Shown here: one piece after another, positions 32,145 through 32,287 of the stretch
Numbering within the stretch: the first letter of the stretch is position 1
Layout of the letters: every line of letters begins with the position of its first letter
Assembly (NCBI GenBank): GCA_017303735.1
Contig: JAFLCF010000027.1
Location: 1-32,287 of the forward strand
Source: Anaerolineae bacterium
GTDB taxonomy: Bacteria > Chloroflexota > Anaerolineae > Anaerolineales > Villigracilaceae
Direction of reading: 5' to 3'
DNA length: 32,287 bases
The notes under the pieces: generated by a model
The model's database searches: none
Seen by the model: the letters and a program-made list of their open reading frames with translations, nothing else
What the model was told of the DNA's origin: nothing
Translations under genes and position numbers: made by a program

Positions 32145-32287
32145 ATGAATCTCCTCTCCCTTCTCCGCTCGCTCGCCCTGCAAATTTGGGCAACCGCAGG
32201 CATTGCCTTCAAACGGTTGCTCAATCAGCGATTCTTGAGCATCGCCTCGATTGCAGGATTAATGATCGCCTCGGGCTTCATCCTGAG
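32145..32287 (+). CDS. Start of a probable ABC permease (FtsX/MacB type), truncated by window end
   Basis: The 47 visible residues begin MNLLSLLRSLALQIWATAGI. A basic stretch (FKRLLNQR) follows, then the beginning of a membrane helix (LSIASIAGLMIASGFIL). A cytoplasmic amphipathic start followed by a helix after about 30 residues is how FtsX/MacB permeases open, and the preceding gene encodes the matching adaptor type. The visible part carries no diagnostic motif, so the call rests mainly on context. Confidence 0.55.
   Translation, partial: MNLLSLLRSLALQIWATAGIAFKRLLNQRFLSIASIAGLMIASGFIL

Overview
The window looks like chromosomal DNA of a Chloroflexota bacterium, most likely class Anaerolineae. 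This is inferred from style, not from a marker gene. Several exported proteins are lipoproteins with Thr/Pro/Ala/Glu-rich tethers directly behind the lipobox cysteine. The export systems are lipoprotein adaptors plus FtsX-type permeases with no visible outer-membrane partner. Sugar uptake is by ABC transport. Some promoters lie so close to start codons that leaderless mRNAs are likely. No rRNA, tRNA, CRISPR array, transposase or phage gene was found. No gene-free stretch exceeds about 160 bases, and the larger gaps hold promoters, terminators or long hairpins.

Region 1 (1-2700): a truncated TetR-type regulator diverges from a four-gene unit encoding a four-helix membrane protein, a small XRE regulator, an MDR oxidoreductase and a small membrane protein. 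The shared intergenic region has two well-formed promoters overlapping palindromes. Region 2 (2700-6870): an AlkZ-like winged-helix protein diverges from the complete oxidative pentose phosphate set (6-phosphogluconolactonase, 6-phosphogluconate dehydrogenase, glucose-6-phosphate dehydrogenase), which ends at a perfect 40-bp palindromic terminator. Region 3 (6970-11680): a MacAB-like export operon whose ATPase carries a C-terminal cyclic-nucleotide-binding domain. Region 4 (11837-15228): an OmpR/histidine kinase pair flanked by small two-helix membrane proteins, plus a DUF4405 cytochrome-b-like protein.

Region 5 (15366 to about 30973) is a carbohydrate locus on the + strand. It holds a secreted clan GH-A lipoprotein, a LacI repressor behind a strong promoter with twin AACCGGTT operators, a sugar-binding lipoprotein, two MalF/MalG-type permeases, a GH4 6-phospho-beta-glucosidase (CNVP motif), a BadF-type sugar kinase, a second binding protein with no signal peptide, a secreted GH18 chitinase-like lipoprotein, a cytosolic clan GH-A enzyme, a ChbG/YdjC deacetylase and a cytosolic GH3-PA14 enzyme. 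The set suggests a PTS-independent version of the chitobiose/cellobiose 'chb' pathway. Oligosaccharides would be trimmed outside and imported intact by ABC transport, then phosphorylated inside by the kinase. They would be deacetylated if they carry GlcNAc, then split by GH4. Glucose-6-phosphate released this way could feed the pentose phosphate genes upstream. No sugar-ABC ATPase is present, so a shared one elsewhere is expected.

Region 6 (30973-32287): a second lipoprotein adaptor and the first codons of a permease, running off the window. Many gene junctions carry long, near-perfect hairpins, several built from short repeated words, and these form a noteworthy intergenic repeat family.
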